NCBI GenBank assembly: GCA_030583885.1
Contig: CP129480.1
Location: 3,536,714-3,600,713 of the forward strand
Direction of reading: 5' to 3'
Source: Anaerolineales bacterium
GTDB lineage: Bacteria; Chloroflexota; Anaerolineae; Anaerolineales; Villigracilaceae
DNA length: 64,000 nucleotides
Within the stretch, counting starts at the first letter, position 1; each line of letters opens with the position of its first letter. The notes below the pieces were generated by a model. That model saw nothing but the letters and a program-made list of their open reading frames with translations. It made no database searches and was not told where the DNA came from. Below, in pieces: positions 51,226 to 60,338 of this stretch. Position numbers and translations under genes: made by a program.

Positions 51226-52107
51226 ATGCGCTACGATCTATGCCTGCCCTGGTACTGGGAATATGACGATGTCTTCGCAGGCATGGTGGAACGTTCCTGC
51301 CTTGAAGAGGGAATCTCCCTCTGGCAGATCAAGCCGGATACCCTGCTCGAATCCATAACGGTCCTGTACAAGGGAGTGACCACTTTCAAAACGCTTCTGC
51401 ATCGCGGACAGGGCGAAGCGACCTTCGACCCGATTCAACGCTGGGCAAAGGAATTCGGTGCGCGGCGCATCAATCCTGCCGAGGTTTCGGCCTGGTCGGA
51501 AGATAAAGCGACCATGCATCTCGAACTGATCAACGCGGGACTGCACACGCCGCACACCATTTTGCTTGCCCCTTTTCTCGAACAGCCTGTCATCCCGCAC
51601 ATGGACCTTGCCCCGCTCGGCGAAAATTTTGTCATCAAGCCGTCAAATGGCGGCGGGGGCGAGGGGGTCATTCTCGGAGCGAATTCCATCGAAGAAATCC
51701 TGCAGGCACGCATGCAATTCCCCGAACAGAAATATCTGATCCAGGCACACGTCACGCCGCAAGTCATTGACGATGAGCCTGCCTGGTTCCGCGTCTTTTA
51801 TGCGAACGGTAATGCATATCCGTGCTGGTGGAACCCTGATACACACATCTACGCAACGGTCACAGCGGCGGAAGAGGCCCGGGCCGGGCTGGGCGGTTTA
51901 CGGAACGTTACGATGCGCATCGCCTCCATCTGCAAACTGGATTGGTTTTCCACGGAGATCGCCCTCGCTGACGAATTCGTCGCCGTGGATTATGTCAACG
52001 ATGAGATCGATACGCGCGTGCAAAGCCAGGCCATGGACGGTGTACCTGACGAGATCATGGAAAATATCGCAAGGCAGTTGGTGAAGATCGCAAAGGAACA
52101 GGTATGA
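51226..52107 (+). CDS. ATP-grasp-like enzyme of unknown substrate
   Basis: The 293-residue protein shows ATP-grasp features. A preceding Rossmann-like part (1-100) is followed by the glycine-rich nucleotide loop FVIKPSNGGGGEGV (about 136-149). The C-terminal acidic segment EFVAVDYVNDEID (about 248-260) resembles the metal-binding region. Such enzymes join a carboxylate and an amine or thiol via an acyl phosphate. The substrate is unknown. It overlaps the P1-peptidase gene by four bases (ATGA), so the pair is tightly coupled. The mRNA appears leaderless. Confidence 0.65.
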   Translation: MRYDLCLPWYWEYDDVFAGMVERSCLEEGISLWQIKPDTLLESITVLYKGVTTFKTLLHRGQGEATFDPIQRWAKEFGARRINPAEVSAWSEDKATMHLELINAGLHTPHTILLAPFLEQPVIPHMDLAPLGENFVIKPSNGGGGEGVILGANSIEEILQARMQFPEQKYLIQAHVTPQVIDDEPAWFRVFYANGNAYPCWWNPDTHIYATVTAAEEARAGLGGLRNVTMRIASICKLDWFSTEIALADEFVAVDYVNDEIDTRVQSQAMDGVPDEIMENIARQLVKIAKEQV

Positions 52108-53180
52108 AGAAATCACGCGCACGGGATCTGGGAATTCCATTCGAGGGAGATACAGGATCATATAATGCAATTACGGATGTCAAGGGGGTAACGGTTGGGT
52201 ATGCCACTGTGATCCAGGGCAAGTCGGCACGGACAGGCGTGACAATCCTCCATCCGCGGGGAAACAAAAACCATACGCCAGTTTATGCGGGCGTACATTC
52301 ATTTAATGGCAATGGTGAAATGACAGGTGCTGCATGGGTCGAGGAGGGCGGCCTGTTGGAAGGTCCGATCGGGATTACGAACACGCACAGCGTCGGCATT
52401 GTGCGTGATGCGATCATTGCCTGGCAGGTAAAAAATGATGCGGTATATCAAAGATGGTCCTGCCCTGTGGTGGCCGAAACCGCTGACGCCTGGCTGAATG
52501 ACATGAACGGATTTCACGTCAACGAACAACATGTGTTGCAGGCGTTGGAATCTGCGAAGAGCGGCGCGATCAAGGAGGGCAATATCGGCGGCGGGACGGG
52601 GATGTTGTGTTATGAATTCAAGGGCGGCACAGGAACGGCTTCGCGCAAGCTGCCGAAAAAACTCGGCGGCTGGACAGTGGGCGCGCTGGTACAAGCCAAT
52701 TTCGGCAGACGGTATCAATTGACGATCGCAGGCGCGCCGCTGGGTCGACATTTTAAACATGATGCGCCGTTCACAAGCGGAGAAAATCCGTTCAGGCAGG
52801 ATGACGGTTCATTGATCGTCATCATCGCCACTGACGCGCCCCTGCTGCCCCATCAACTTAAACGGGTGGCAAAACGCGCCACGATCGGCATGGCGAGGAC
52901 TGGGAGCATGGGCGGCAACGGCTCCGGGGATATTTTCCTCGCGTTCTCCACTGCCAATCCGCAAACGGCGCATGGCGATAAGATGGGATTATCGAACATT
53001 CAAACTTTGTCCAATGACCATATTGACCCGATCTTTTCCTCAGCGGCGTACACCACAGAAGAGGCGATCATCAATGCCATGATCGCGGCAGAGGACATGG
53101 ACGGGCATCAGGGCGTCAGCATCAAGGCATTGCCGCACGAGGAGTTGGTGAACTTGTTGAGAAAATATAAAAGAGTGTGA
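52104..53180 (+). CDS. P1 family (DmpA/BapA-type) peptidase
   Basis: The 358-residue protein is an N-terminal-nucleophile peptidase of family S58. Supporting motifs are AITDVKGVTVGYATV, GNIGGGTGMLCYEFKGGTGTASR and NGSGDIFLAFSTANP. Autocleavage before Ser274 in NGSGD would generate the two chains and expose the nucleophile. Members release N-terminal D- or beta-amino acids or beta-alanyl residues. No signal peptide is seen, so it acts inside the cell. Its start overlaps the ATP-grasp gene, suggesting a shared substrate. Confidence 0.88.
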   Translation: MKKSRARDLGIPFEGDTGSYNAITDVKGVTVGYATVIQGKSARTGVTILHPRGNKNHTPVYAGVHSFNGNGEMTGAAWVEEGGLLEGPIGITNTHSVGIVRDAIIAWQVKNDAVYQRWSCPVVAETADAWLNDMNGFHVNEQHVLQALESAKSGAIKEGNIGGGTGMLCYEFKGGTGTASRKLPKKLGGWTVGALVQANFGRRYQLTIAGAPLGRHFKHDAPFTSGENPFRQDDGSLIVIIATDAPLLPHQLKRVAKRATIGMARTGSMGGNGSGDIFLAFSTANPQTAHGDKMGLSNIQTLSNDHIDPIFSSAAYTTEEAIINAMIAAEDMDGHQGVSIKALPHEELVNLLRKYKRV

Positions 53181-53240
53181 TTTTCAGCAACCACATCAGC
53201 CCACGTGCGTAGATTTTTCTAGACCGATCAAGGAGTTTTC

Positions 53241-54185
53241 ATGTCCAATATTCTCGAAGTTAAAGAGCTTGTGAAAAAATACGGGGATGTTACCGCTGTA
53301 AAAGGCATTTCATTTGACATCCAGGAAGGCGAGATCTTCAGCCTGCTGGGTCCGAATGGTGCGGGGAAGACGACCACCATCTCGATGCTCTCCACGCTGT
53401 ATGCGCCCACGTTGGGTGATGCGATGATTTCAGGACATTCCGTCACCAAAAATCCGATGGCGGTGCGCAATGCCATTGGCGTTGTGCCACAGGATATTGC
53501 GCTCTACGAAGACCTGACCGCGAAGGAAAATCTCATCTTTTGGGGGCAGATGTACGGCTTGAGCGGCAAGTCGCTCACTGCGCGCGTGGATGAAGTGCTG
53601 GAACAGATCGGCTTGGTGGACAAAGCCAAAGACCGCGTGAAGACCTACTCAGGCGGGATGAAGCGCCGCGTCAACATTGGGGTGGGCTTGCTCCACAAAC
53701 CCAAACTGCTCTTCATGGACGAACCCACCGTCGGCATCGACCCGCAATCCCGCCGCGCGATTTTGGACACGGTCAAAGACCTCAACAAGCAGGGCATGAC
53801 CGTCCTCTACACCACGCATTACATGGAAGAAGCCGAAGAACTCTCCGACCGCGTGGGCATCATTGACCACGGCGAGTTGATCGCGCTCGGCACACAGAAG
53901 GAACTCACCAGGCAGGTCGGGCAGACCGAAACGCTGGTTCTACACATCGGCAAGAACGAAGATCCTGACGTCTTGGTGTCGTCCCTGAAAAGCGTGGACG
54001 GCATTCTGGAAGCCAACGCCATCAACCACGAGATTTCGGTCATCACGCCATCTGCAAAGGACGTGCTTGCGCCTGTCGTCTCCACAGCCAATGAGCGCGG
54101 GATAAAAATCCACTCCATTGACATCCGCGAGCCGAATTTGGAAGCGGTGTTCCTTCACTTAACGGGAAGGGCACTGAGAGATTAG
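53241..54185 (+). CDS. ABC-2 exporter ATP-binding protein (DrrA-like)
   Basis: The 314-residue ATPase has Walker A GPNGAGKTT, signature YSGGMKRRVNIGVGL, Walker B LLFMDEPTVGIDPQ and switch TTHYMEEAEEL. The C-terminal extension (about 220-314) is that of the daunorubicin-resistance type. It powers export by the two permeases encoded downstream. AAGGAG precedes the ATG by six bases. Confidence 0.93.
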   Translation: MSNILEVKELVKKYGDVTAVKGISFDIQEGEIFSLLGPNGAGKTTTISMLSTLYAPTLGDAMISGHSVTKNPMAVRNAIGVVPQDIALYEDLTAKENLIFWGQMYGLSGKSLTARVDEVLEQIGLVDKAKDRVKTYSGGMKRRVNIGVGLLHKPKLLFMDEPTVGIDPQSRRAILDTVKDLNKQGMTVLYTTHYMEEAEELSDRVGIIDHGELIALGTQKELTRQVGQTETLVLHIGKNEDPDVLVSSLKSVDGILEANAINHEISVITPSAKDVLAPVVSTANERGIKIHSIDIREPNLEAVFLHLTGRALRD

Positions 54186-54187
54186 AA

Positions 54188-54236
54188 AGTGGAAAGCAGA
54201 AAGCAATCGACTTTCCACTCGCCACTTTCCACAAAA
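54188..54236. repeat. Short inverted repeat between ATPase and permease genes
   Basis: AGTGGAAAG (54188-54196) is complementary to CTTTCCACT (54211-54219). CACTTTCCAC follows again. It occupies the gap between two genes of one operon. Confidence 0.45.
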
Positions 54237-54246
54237 AGAGTAATAG

Positions 54247-55503
54247 ATGATTAAACTCATTCTCATCGGCATCAAAGACTTGAAAATCATCTTCCGTGAC
54301 CGCGCGGCATTGATCATGATGCTGCTGGCGCCGTTCCTGCTCACGCTCGGCATGGGACTGGTCACAGGGCGGTTCAGCGGAAGTTCCACAGGGATATCCG
54401 ACATCCCCGTCATCATTGTCAACCTGGATCAGGAACAATTGGGGAACGCGCTCGAGGAAGCCTTCACGGGCGAGGAACTGGCTGGGTTGGTCGAGCCAAC
54501 TTTGGGCAAAAGTCCAGAGGCGGCGCGCCAAGCGATTGACGAAGATACCGCCGCGGCGGCGATCATCATCCCGGCAGGCTTCACGCGCAGCGTCATCCCG
54601 CAGCAGGGGACATTCGACGAAGAACCCGAAGCGCTGCAAATCGAAGTGTATGCCAACCCCGCGAGGCCAACAGGCGCAGGCATTGTCAAATCCATCGTGG
54701 ATGAATTCATCAGCCGCATCGAAGAGGGGCGCATCAGCGGGCAGACCTCGATCTTTCAGATGATCATCAGCGGGCGCATCACGCCGCAGCAAGGCGAGCA
54801 GGCGGGCATGGACATGGCGCAACGCTTGGAAAACGAGCCGCTCGATGAGGCACTGGCGATCAAACTCAACACCGACACGAACGAAGTCGAAGCGGTGCAG
54901 TTCGATGTGCTGGCGTATCTCGCGCCTGGCATGGCGCTGATGTTCCTGATGTTCACAGTGAGCTATGGCGGGCGTTCGATCCTTGCCGAAAAAGCACAAG
55001 GCACCCTGCCGCGCCTGCTCGTTTCGCCGACAGTGTCTGCGCAAATTTTGGGCGGCAAGGTCTTCGGCATTTACCTGACGGGCGTGGCGCAAATGCTCAT
55101 CCTGATCGGCGCGACCACCCTGCTCTTTCAATTGAAATGGGGCGACCCGCTCGGCGTGCTGGTGCTGGTGCTCGCCGCCGTATTCGGCGCATCGGGTTGG
55201 GGCATGTTCATCACCGCGCTGGCGCGCACACCCGCACAGGTTGCAAGTGTCGGCTCGGCGATCATGTTGATCTTCGGCATTCTCGGCGGAAGTTTCATCA
55301 GCCTTGAAATGATGCCGCCCGCCGTGCAGATGGTCAGCAAGATCACGCCAAATGCCTGGGCGTTGGATGGATTTACGACTCTCGCTCTCGGCGGGACGCT
55401 GCCGCATCTTTCCACGCCGATCACTGCCCTGCTGACGATGGGCATGGTCCTGTTTGTGGCAGCAGTGATTTTGTTCGGGAAGAAGAATTTGGTGCAGAAT
55501 TAA
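54247..55503 (+). CDS. ABC-2 type permease 1
   Basis: The 418-residue permease has one N-terminal membrane helix (about 20-42), a long extracytoplasmic domain (about 45-220), and five to six C-terminal helices (about 222-415). This is the YhaP/DrrB-like layout. It contains ILAEKAQGTLPRLLVSPT, the cytoplasmic coupling helix sequence of ABC-2 permeases. It should form a heterodimer with the next permease. The cargo is unknown. Confidence 0.9.
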   Translation: MIKLILIGIKDLKIIFRDRAALIMMLLAPFLLTLGMGLVTGRFSGSSTGISDIPVIIVNLDQEQLGNALEEAFTGEELAGLVEPTLGKSPEAARQAIDEDTAAAAIIIPAGFTRSVIPQQGTFDEEPEALQIEVYANPARPTGAGIVKSIVDEFISRIEEGRISGQTSIFQMIISGRITPQQGEQAGMDMAQRLENEPLDEALAIKLNTDTNEVEAVQFDVLAYLAPGMALMFLMFTVSYGGRSILAEKAQGTLPRLLVSPTVSAQILGGKVFGIYLTGVAQMLILIGATTLLFQLKWGDPLGVLVLVLAAVFGASGWGMFITALARTPAQVASVGSAIMLIFGILGGSFISLEMMPPAVQMVSKITPNAWALDGFTTLALGGTLPHLSTPITALLTMGMVLFVAAVILFGKKNLVQN

Positions 55504-55594
55504 TGTCGTTGCGAGGAGGGCGATAGCCCAACGAAGCAACCCCCACTTATTTGGAGATTGCTTCGTCGTCGCTCCGCTCCTTCTCGCAATGACA
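55504..55594. repeat. Dispersed palindromic repeat, family A copy 3
   Basis: Begins TGTCGTTGCGAGGAGGGCG and ends CCTTCTCGCAATGACAT, with ACGAAGCAAC and GAGATTGCTTCG inside. It lies between two ABC-2 permease genes of one operon, so it would appear as a hairpin in their mRNA. It is related to 323-427 and 13116-13193. Confidence 0.75.
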
Positions 55595-55608
55595 TGCACG
55601 GAGTTATT

Positions 55609-56805
55609 ATGAAAAAATTATTTGCCATTGCATGGAAGGACGCGATTGTCCGATTTGCGAGTTCGTCGGAGTTGCTGTTCTTCATCATCCTGCCGATATT
55701 TTTCACCTTCCTGCTTGCAGGCGGGACACCTTCGGGAGAGGAAGATAACCGCATTCGATTGGTCGTTGTCGATCTGGCGGATACGTCCATTTCGCGCGAG
55801 ATCTTCACAGAGTTGGAAAAATCCACTGCGGTGCGACCCGAATACTTCCCGTTGGAAGAAGCGGAAGAGATGTTCGAAGCCCGCCGCGCCTCGTCGCTGT
55901 TGATCATCCCTGCAGGCTTGGACATGGAATCCATCCAGAATGGCAGCGCGGCATTGGAATTCCGCAAGCAGCCGAATAACCTCAATGCCACAGTCGCAGA
56001 ACGTGCTGTGGAGACCGCCATTCGGCGTGTGAGTAGTTCGATGGGCGCGGCAACCATAGCGTTGGAAGAAGCGAAGGCGCAGGGCACATTCGAATCTGCG
56101 GAGGCAGAGCAAGCCTATTTCAACGAGTCGCTCGAACTGGCGCAAACATTACAGGCGGATGCGCCCGAGCGCGTGACCGTGATCGAAGGCAGCACGCCCG
56201 ACCAAGTGGAGTATGACCCGCGCGCCAATTCATCGGCGGGACAACTCATCACCTGGGTGTTCATTCCGCTGTTTGGCATCTCCGCGCTGTTTGCGTACGA
56301 ACGCCAGCAGGGAACCCTACGCCGCATCCTGACCACGCCGACCAGCAAAGCCACCTACCTGCTCGGCACGATTGCAGGTCAGGTGTTCATGGCACTGGTG
56401 CAGATGTCGCTGTTGGTTTTATTTGGCGTTTTCGTGATGGGGCTTGGCTGGGGGCGTGACCTGCTTGCGTTATTCGTCATTTTGCTATGCGCAGCACTAG
56501 CGGCGGGAGCGATTGGCACGGCGATGGGAACCTTCGTCAAGACCGAAGGTCAAGCCAGCGGATTGAGCATCATGGCGGGCATGGTGATGGCACTCTTAGG
56601 CGGCTGTTGGTATCCGCTGGAGTTGTTCCCTGCGGCAGTGCAGAACATCGTAAAGATCCTCCCCACTACCTGGGCGATGCAGGGATTATTGGACTTGGTT
56701 CTCCGCAACGGCGGCTTGGTGGAGATTCTACCCGAGGCAGGCGTGTTGCTCGGTTTCGCGGCGGTGTTCTTTGGGGTGGGGGTGATGCGGTTTCGGTATG
56801 AATAA
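55609..56805 (+). CDS. ABC-2 type permease 2
   Basis: The protein (398 residues from the ATG at 55609) has the same layout as the preceding permease: one N-terminal helix (about 20-40), an extracytoplasmic domain (about 42-205) and C-terminal helices (about 215-395). The coupling sequence ERQQGTLRRILTTPTSKA is present. The upstream in-frame extension lies in the family A repeat and is rejected as coding. CGGAG precedes the ATG. Confidence 0.9.
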   Translation: MKKLFAIAWKDAIVRFASSSELLFFIILPIFFTFLLAGGTPSGEEDNRIRLVVVDLADTSISREIFTELEKSTAVRPEYFPLEEAEEMFEARRASSLLIIPAGLDMESIQNGSAALEFRKQPNNLNATVAERAVETAIRRVSSSMGAATIALEEAKAQGTFESAEAEQAYFNESLELAQTLQADAPERVTVIEGSTPDQVEYDPRANSSAGQLITWVFIPLFGISALFAYERQQGTLRRILTTPTSKATYLLGTIAGQVFMALVQMSLLVLFGVFVMGLGWGRDLLALFVILLCAALAAGAIGTAMGTFVKTEGQASGLSIMAGMVMALLGGCWYPLELFPAAVQNIVKILPTTWAMQGLLDLVLRNGGLVEILPEAGVLLGFAAVFFGVGVMRFRYE

Positions 56806-56928
56806 GAGCAAGAGACTTTATTTGCGAAGTAATGACAGGTGTTAGCAGAAGGTGGAGTAGTGGCAGGAAAATTCTGAGCACAGATTCCGCTTTTTGGGAC
56901 ATTTGGGGCAGTTCTGTTGAACGACTGT

Positions 56929-57537
56929 TTATGGGCTGCTAGCGCCCTGAAACTCACCTTGATGCAGAACGATATTTAAGTTGCAAAATCCCACTTGCAT
57001 AATTGCTTCTGAACCATCCTGGGCGACGACGTCAGGCGCATCATTTCGACTGCGTTCTCCAGTTACACTGAAATTTATCTTTTTATCCCAACTGGTCTCC
57101 AAAGACGTTATAAACATTGAAACATCCATAACTATCATGCTTATATCAATCGCACTCAGGTCTTTTTCCGAGCAGGTTGTCGCAGGGATTTGTTTAGTGG
57201 AAGTCTCGAAGTCAACCTGATCAAAGATAAACCCGCCTTCTCCCGAATCCGTGTAAAATCCTACTAAGTTTAGAGCACCCTCAATGCTGACAGTTTCAAG
57301 TTCGGGACATGGTAGGGGTGGACGCAGTTTCACTGTACCTTGTATGGTTCCTCTGCCAGTCAGAGTTCCATCCTGGGTAATTTCAAATGGGACGCTGGCG
57401 TTGATAGACGAACCATTTCCACACTGGAATGCCATTTCTACCCACCACCAACCTTCAGGTGTAGGGTTGGAACTGCATGCTGACACGCTCAGGATAACCA
57501 GGAAGACTAATCCCATAAATACAATTTGCTTTGCCAT
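56929..57537 (-). CDS. Predicted lipoprotein
   Basis: The 202-residue protein has a signal peptide with lipobox SVSAC, the lipidated Cys at residue 21. The mature part is an unrecognised beta-rich domain (EITQDGTLTGRGTIQGTVKL) with several cysteines. It is anchored to the outer face of the membrane. GGAG precedes the ATG. It belongs to a group of small minus-strand envelope genes of lower GC content. Confidence 0.65.
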   Translation of the reverse strand: MAKQIVFMGLVFLVILSVSACSSNPTPEGWWWVEMAFQCGNGSSINASVPFEITQDGTLTGRGTIQGTVKLRPPLPCPELETVSIEGALNLVGFYTDSGEGGFIFDQVDFETSTKQIPATTCSEKDLSAIDISMIVMDVSMFITSLETSWDKKINFSVTGERSRNDAPDVVAQDGSEAIMQVGFCNLNIVLHQGEFQGASSP

Positions 57538-57693
57538 GAGAAAATCTCCTATTCTTTATAACCGTCCGCCATCCAGATTCTTGGATATGAACAATTCAGG
57601 TGAGACATTTCCTTTGCTGAATTGCAATAATCAATATTGGCACGTCGGATGATTATTCATTCTTTTTGGGCGGGTGCATTTTTTGTGGCGTTT

Positions 57694-57930
57694 CTAAAGA
57701 GCCACGGGAATAGCCAATCCTATCCCTGTGGCTAAGCAGGGAAGTCCTTCAGGGCTGGTAAGCGTATATGGCATTGACGTTGAATCCATAAGCAACACAA
57801 GATAGACGAATGTCCCAAGTGGCAATGGAATTAATGCCTTCCACAAACCTTGCTTGGCTTTTGCAAGTGCCCTGACTGCTCCAATGGTAGATCCAAGCCC
57901 AAATAGAAAGAAACAACCAAAAGTATACAT
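57694..57930 (-). CDS. Small two-helix membrane protein
   Basis: This 78-residue protein begins MYTFGCFFLFGLGSTIGAV and has two membrane helices (about 2-20 and 32-50). I do not recognise it. GGAG lies six bases before the ATG. It is in the low-GC group of minus-strand genes. Confidence 0.5.
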   Translation of the reverse strand: MYTFGCFFLFGLGSTIGAVRALAKAKQGLWKALIPLPLGTFVYLVLLMDSTSMPYTLTSPEGLPCLATGIGLAIPVAL

Positions 57931-57965
57931 ATTGTCTCCTTCGCTTTGCTGTGGTTCTGGCGATT

Positions 57966-58394
57966 TTAATTTCCTTTTATATCTTGAAATGTGATATGCC
58001 GCCAAGTTTCATTATCATTTTTTTCTAGCCAGTGCAGGATTTTTTTCTCTTCCGATTTTGTTCGAAATAGAATAAGGGGAATTCCAAACACTAAAAATAC
58101 CAAAATTAGGATAAAGAGTGTTACGGCCCAACTAGGAACATCGTTACGCGGCCCCAAGAGTATGCATAGGGCAATTCCAACAACAAAACTTATTCCCCAT
58201 ATGATGAAATTTCTTTTCTCCCGTTTTTTTCTTTGGGTCAAACATGTATTGCAGAGGGGGATATCGAGATTCTTAGATCGGTCCATTTTCCCCATTCTGG
58301 TTCCTGTATTCCATCCATATTCGGCTTTAAAATAATATGCCAGTATAGTATTAGCACTTTCTTTTCCACAAAAAGCACAGATTTGGTTTTCCAT
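57966..58394 (-). CDS. Zinc-ribbon membrane protein
   Basis: The 142-residue protein has an N-terminal zinc-ribbon-like pattern (CAFCGKES ... PLCNTCLTQRKK, residues 6-54) followed by two membrane helices (about 63-80 and 87-110) and a charged tail. Such zinc-ribbon membrane proteins have no assigned role. AAGGAG lies eight bases before the ATG. Confidence 0.6.
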   Translation of the reverse strand: MENQICAFCGKESANTILAYYFKAEYGWNTGTRMGKMDRSKNLDIPLCNTCLTQRKKREKRNFIIWGISFVVGIALCILLGPRNDVPSWAVTLFILILVFLVFGIPLILFRTKSEEKKILHWLEKNDNETWRHITFQDIKGN

Positions 58395-58639
58395 TTTGTC
58401 TCCTTGTGTTATGTTTAAGTGCCTAACTATGATTCAGGCAACCAATTCCATATAACTGCCTATGGACGAACAGTTTTGTACAATCGCCGAATTTTATTGG
58501 GATATTAGGCAGTCAAACATCAGGCTAGACCAGTTGACATCTATATTTTATGAATTTCATGTTTTGATTTCACCTGACATTTGTCACGTTTTCATAACCC
58601 ACAAACACGGTGGGGTTTCCCCACTTTATTTTCTGCTTT
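58395..58639. other. 245-base AT-rich gap
   Basis: No convincing gene is seen. GTGGGG-TTT-CCCCAC (58610-58624) followed by TTTATTTT on the plus strand is a good terminator-like hairpin. GCCTAACTAT (58421-58430) is nearly complementary to ATATTAGGC (58502-58510), forming an 90-base inverted-repeat frame. Confidence 0.4.
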
Positions 58640-60274
58640 TTACCCATTCCCCACCTTCTCCAAATAATCGCTATACGCGCCCTGATACTCCTTTAAACCT
58701 TTATCTTCGATCACCAGCAAACGTTCCACCGTCCGATCCAGAAAATAGCGGTCGTGAGAGATGATCAGGGCAGTGCCAAGGAAGTCCTCGAGCGCGTTTT
58801 CGAGCACTTCGGCAGAGGCGATGTCGAGGTTGTTGGTGGGTTCGTCCAAGAGAAGGAAGTTCGCGCCAGAGAGCACGACCAGCGCGAGTTGGAGCCTGCT
58901 CCGTTCGCCGCCTGAGAGTTCACCGATTTTCTGCGAGACTTGCTTGTATGTGAAAAGATAGCGCAGCAAAAACGCCGTCGCTCTGGATTCGCTCATCTCA
59001 CCTGCATAGCGGACTGCGTCCAGCAAGGTTTGATTGAAATCGAGTGTCTCATGCTCCTGCGCGTAATGTCCAATGGAGACGCTGGGACCGATCTTTATTT
59101 CGCCCGCGTCAGGCGTTTCCTGTCCGAGGATCATTCGCAGCAGCACGGACTTCCCTGAGCCGTTCGCGCCGATCAAGCCGACTCGCTCGCCCTGCCAGAT
59201 GGTCTCGTTGAGATTCGAGAACACCACTTTTTTGCCAAACGCTTTTGAGATATTCGCCAGTTCCAGCACCTTGTTCGAGCCGCGCCAGCCGTTGAGTTGC
59301 AGTTCCATGCGGCGGCGTTCGGTAACGGGCTTCTCGACCTTCTCCATCTTGTCCAGCCGTTTTTGCATAGATCTGGCTTTAATGGCAAATTTTTCGCTGT
59401 CATAAACCTTGGCCCAGACCGCAAAACGTTTGATGGCGATTTCCATACGCGTGATCTCGTGCTGCTGGGTGCGAAACAACTCCTCCTGCCGCGCCAACCG
59501 CATCTCTTTATCCGCAATGTAAGATGAATAATCGCCTTCAAAGACGGTCATCCTGCCGTCTTCCAATTCGGCGATGTGCGTGACAATTGCATCCAGCAGG
59601 TAGCGGTCATGCGAGACGATGACCACCGTCCCTTCGTATTCACGGATGAGTTTTTCGAGATAGACTTTGCCTGGCAGGTCGAGGTGATTGTCAGGCTCGT
59701 CCAATAGCAGGACATCGGGCTTGACCAGCAGCAGGCGCGCCAACCCGACCAGTTTCTTCTGCCCGCCGCTCAACACGGACAGGGGCTTGGTCAGTTCACT
59801 TTCAGCGAGTCCCAGCCCGAGCAGGAGGTCGCGCACGCGCGCGGGATACGAGTCACCGCCGAGGGAGTGATACTCCTCAATAAGTTCGTGCTGACGTTCG
59901 AGCACACGCTGCAATTTCTTTTCATCGCCATAGACTTCAGGATCGCCCAAGCTTTGCTCGACGCGCTCCAATTCTGCATGGACTTCCGCCACGCGCGGGT
60001 TGCCATCCATCGCGGAGTCGAGCGCCGTCAGCGTAAGGTCGAGCTCGGGTTGTTGAGGCAGGTATCCCGTGGTAACGAGGCGGGCGCGGGTGATGCTCCC
60101 GCCCAGTTCGGGGGAATATTCGCCTTCGATCATCTTGAACAGGGAGGACTTCCCCGCGCCGTTCGCGCCGATCAGACCGATTCTCTGTCCGCGCTGGATC
60201 TCCCAGTCGAGATTCTCGAAGATTCGTTTTGCACCGAGGACGAGGGTGATATTGGAGAGTTGAATTTGGATCAT
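58640..60274 (-). CDS. ABC-F family ATPase
   Basis: The 544-residue protein has two ABC ATPase domains without membrane parts. Domain 1 has Walker A GANGAGKSSLF and Walker B VLLLDEPDNHLD. Domain 2 has GANGSGKSVLL, signature LSGGERSRLQLALV and FLLLDEPTNNLD. The interdomain linker (about 240-320) is helical and basic, as in Uup/EttA or antibiotic-resistance ABC-F proteins that bind the ribosomal E site. Domain 1's signature reads LSGGQKKLVGLARL. Which ABC-F class it belongs to cannot be told by eye. A short leader ORF and a terminator lie directly upstream. Confidence 0.92.
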   Translation of the reverse strand: MIQIQLSNITLVLGAKRIFENLDWEIQRGQRIGLIGANGAGKSSLFKMIEGEYSPELGGSITRARLVTTGYLPQQPELDLTLTALDSAMDGNPRVAEVHAELERVEQSLGDPEVYGDEKKLQRVLERQHELIEEYHSLGGDSYPARVRDLLLGLGLAESELTKPLSVLSGGQKKLVGLARLLLVKPDVLLLDEPDNHLDLPGKVYLEKLIREYEGTVVIVSHDRYLLDAIVTHIAELEDGRMTVFEGDYSSYIADKEMRLARQEELFRTQQHEITRMEIAIKRFAVWAKVYDSEKFAIKARSMQKRLDKMEKVEKPVTERRRMELQLNGWRGSNKVLELANISKAFGKKVVFSNLNETIWQGERVGLIGANGSGKSVLLRMILGQETPDAGEIKIGPSVSIGHYAQEHETLDFNQTLLDAVRYAGEMSESRATAFLLRYLFTYKQVSQKIGELSGGERSRLQLALVVLSGANFLLLDEPTNNLDIASAEVLENALEDFLGTALIISHDRYFLDRTVERLLVIEDKGLKEYQGAYSDYLEKVGNG

Positions 60275-60296
60275 GATAAATACCTTTTAAACAAAA

Positions 60297-60319
60297 ATGC
60301 CGCAGGCAACCTGCGGCAT
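60297..60319 (-). terminator. Terminator between NYN gene and ABC-F gene
   Basis: On the minus strand ATGCCGCAGG pairs with CCTGCGGCAT over 10 bp around a three-base loop, followed by TTTTGTTT. It lies 22 bases before the ABC-F start. It can end the NYN transcript, or act as an attenuator of the ABC-F gene. Confidence 0.85.
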
Positions 60320-60338
60320 GTGAAAGTTAATACGACGT

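Noticed and set aside
54043..55599. 518-codon minus-strand open frame across the ABC-2 permease
   Set aside because: It is rich in His, Gln and Arg without any recognisable fold, and is antisense to a permease with clear membrane helices.
58421..58510. Integron attC-like site (GCCTAAC ... ATTAGGC)
   Set aside because: The right core lacks the required GTT, no second site is found around the neighbouring small genes, and no integrase is present.
58462..58764. Plus-strand 100-codon open frame near the ABC-F gene end
   Set aside because: It has no ribosome binding site and runs into the antisense of the ABC-F gene. The composition is not protein-like.
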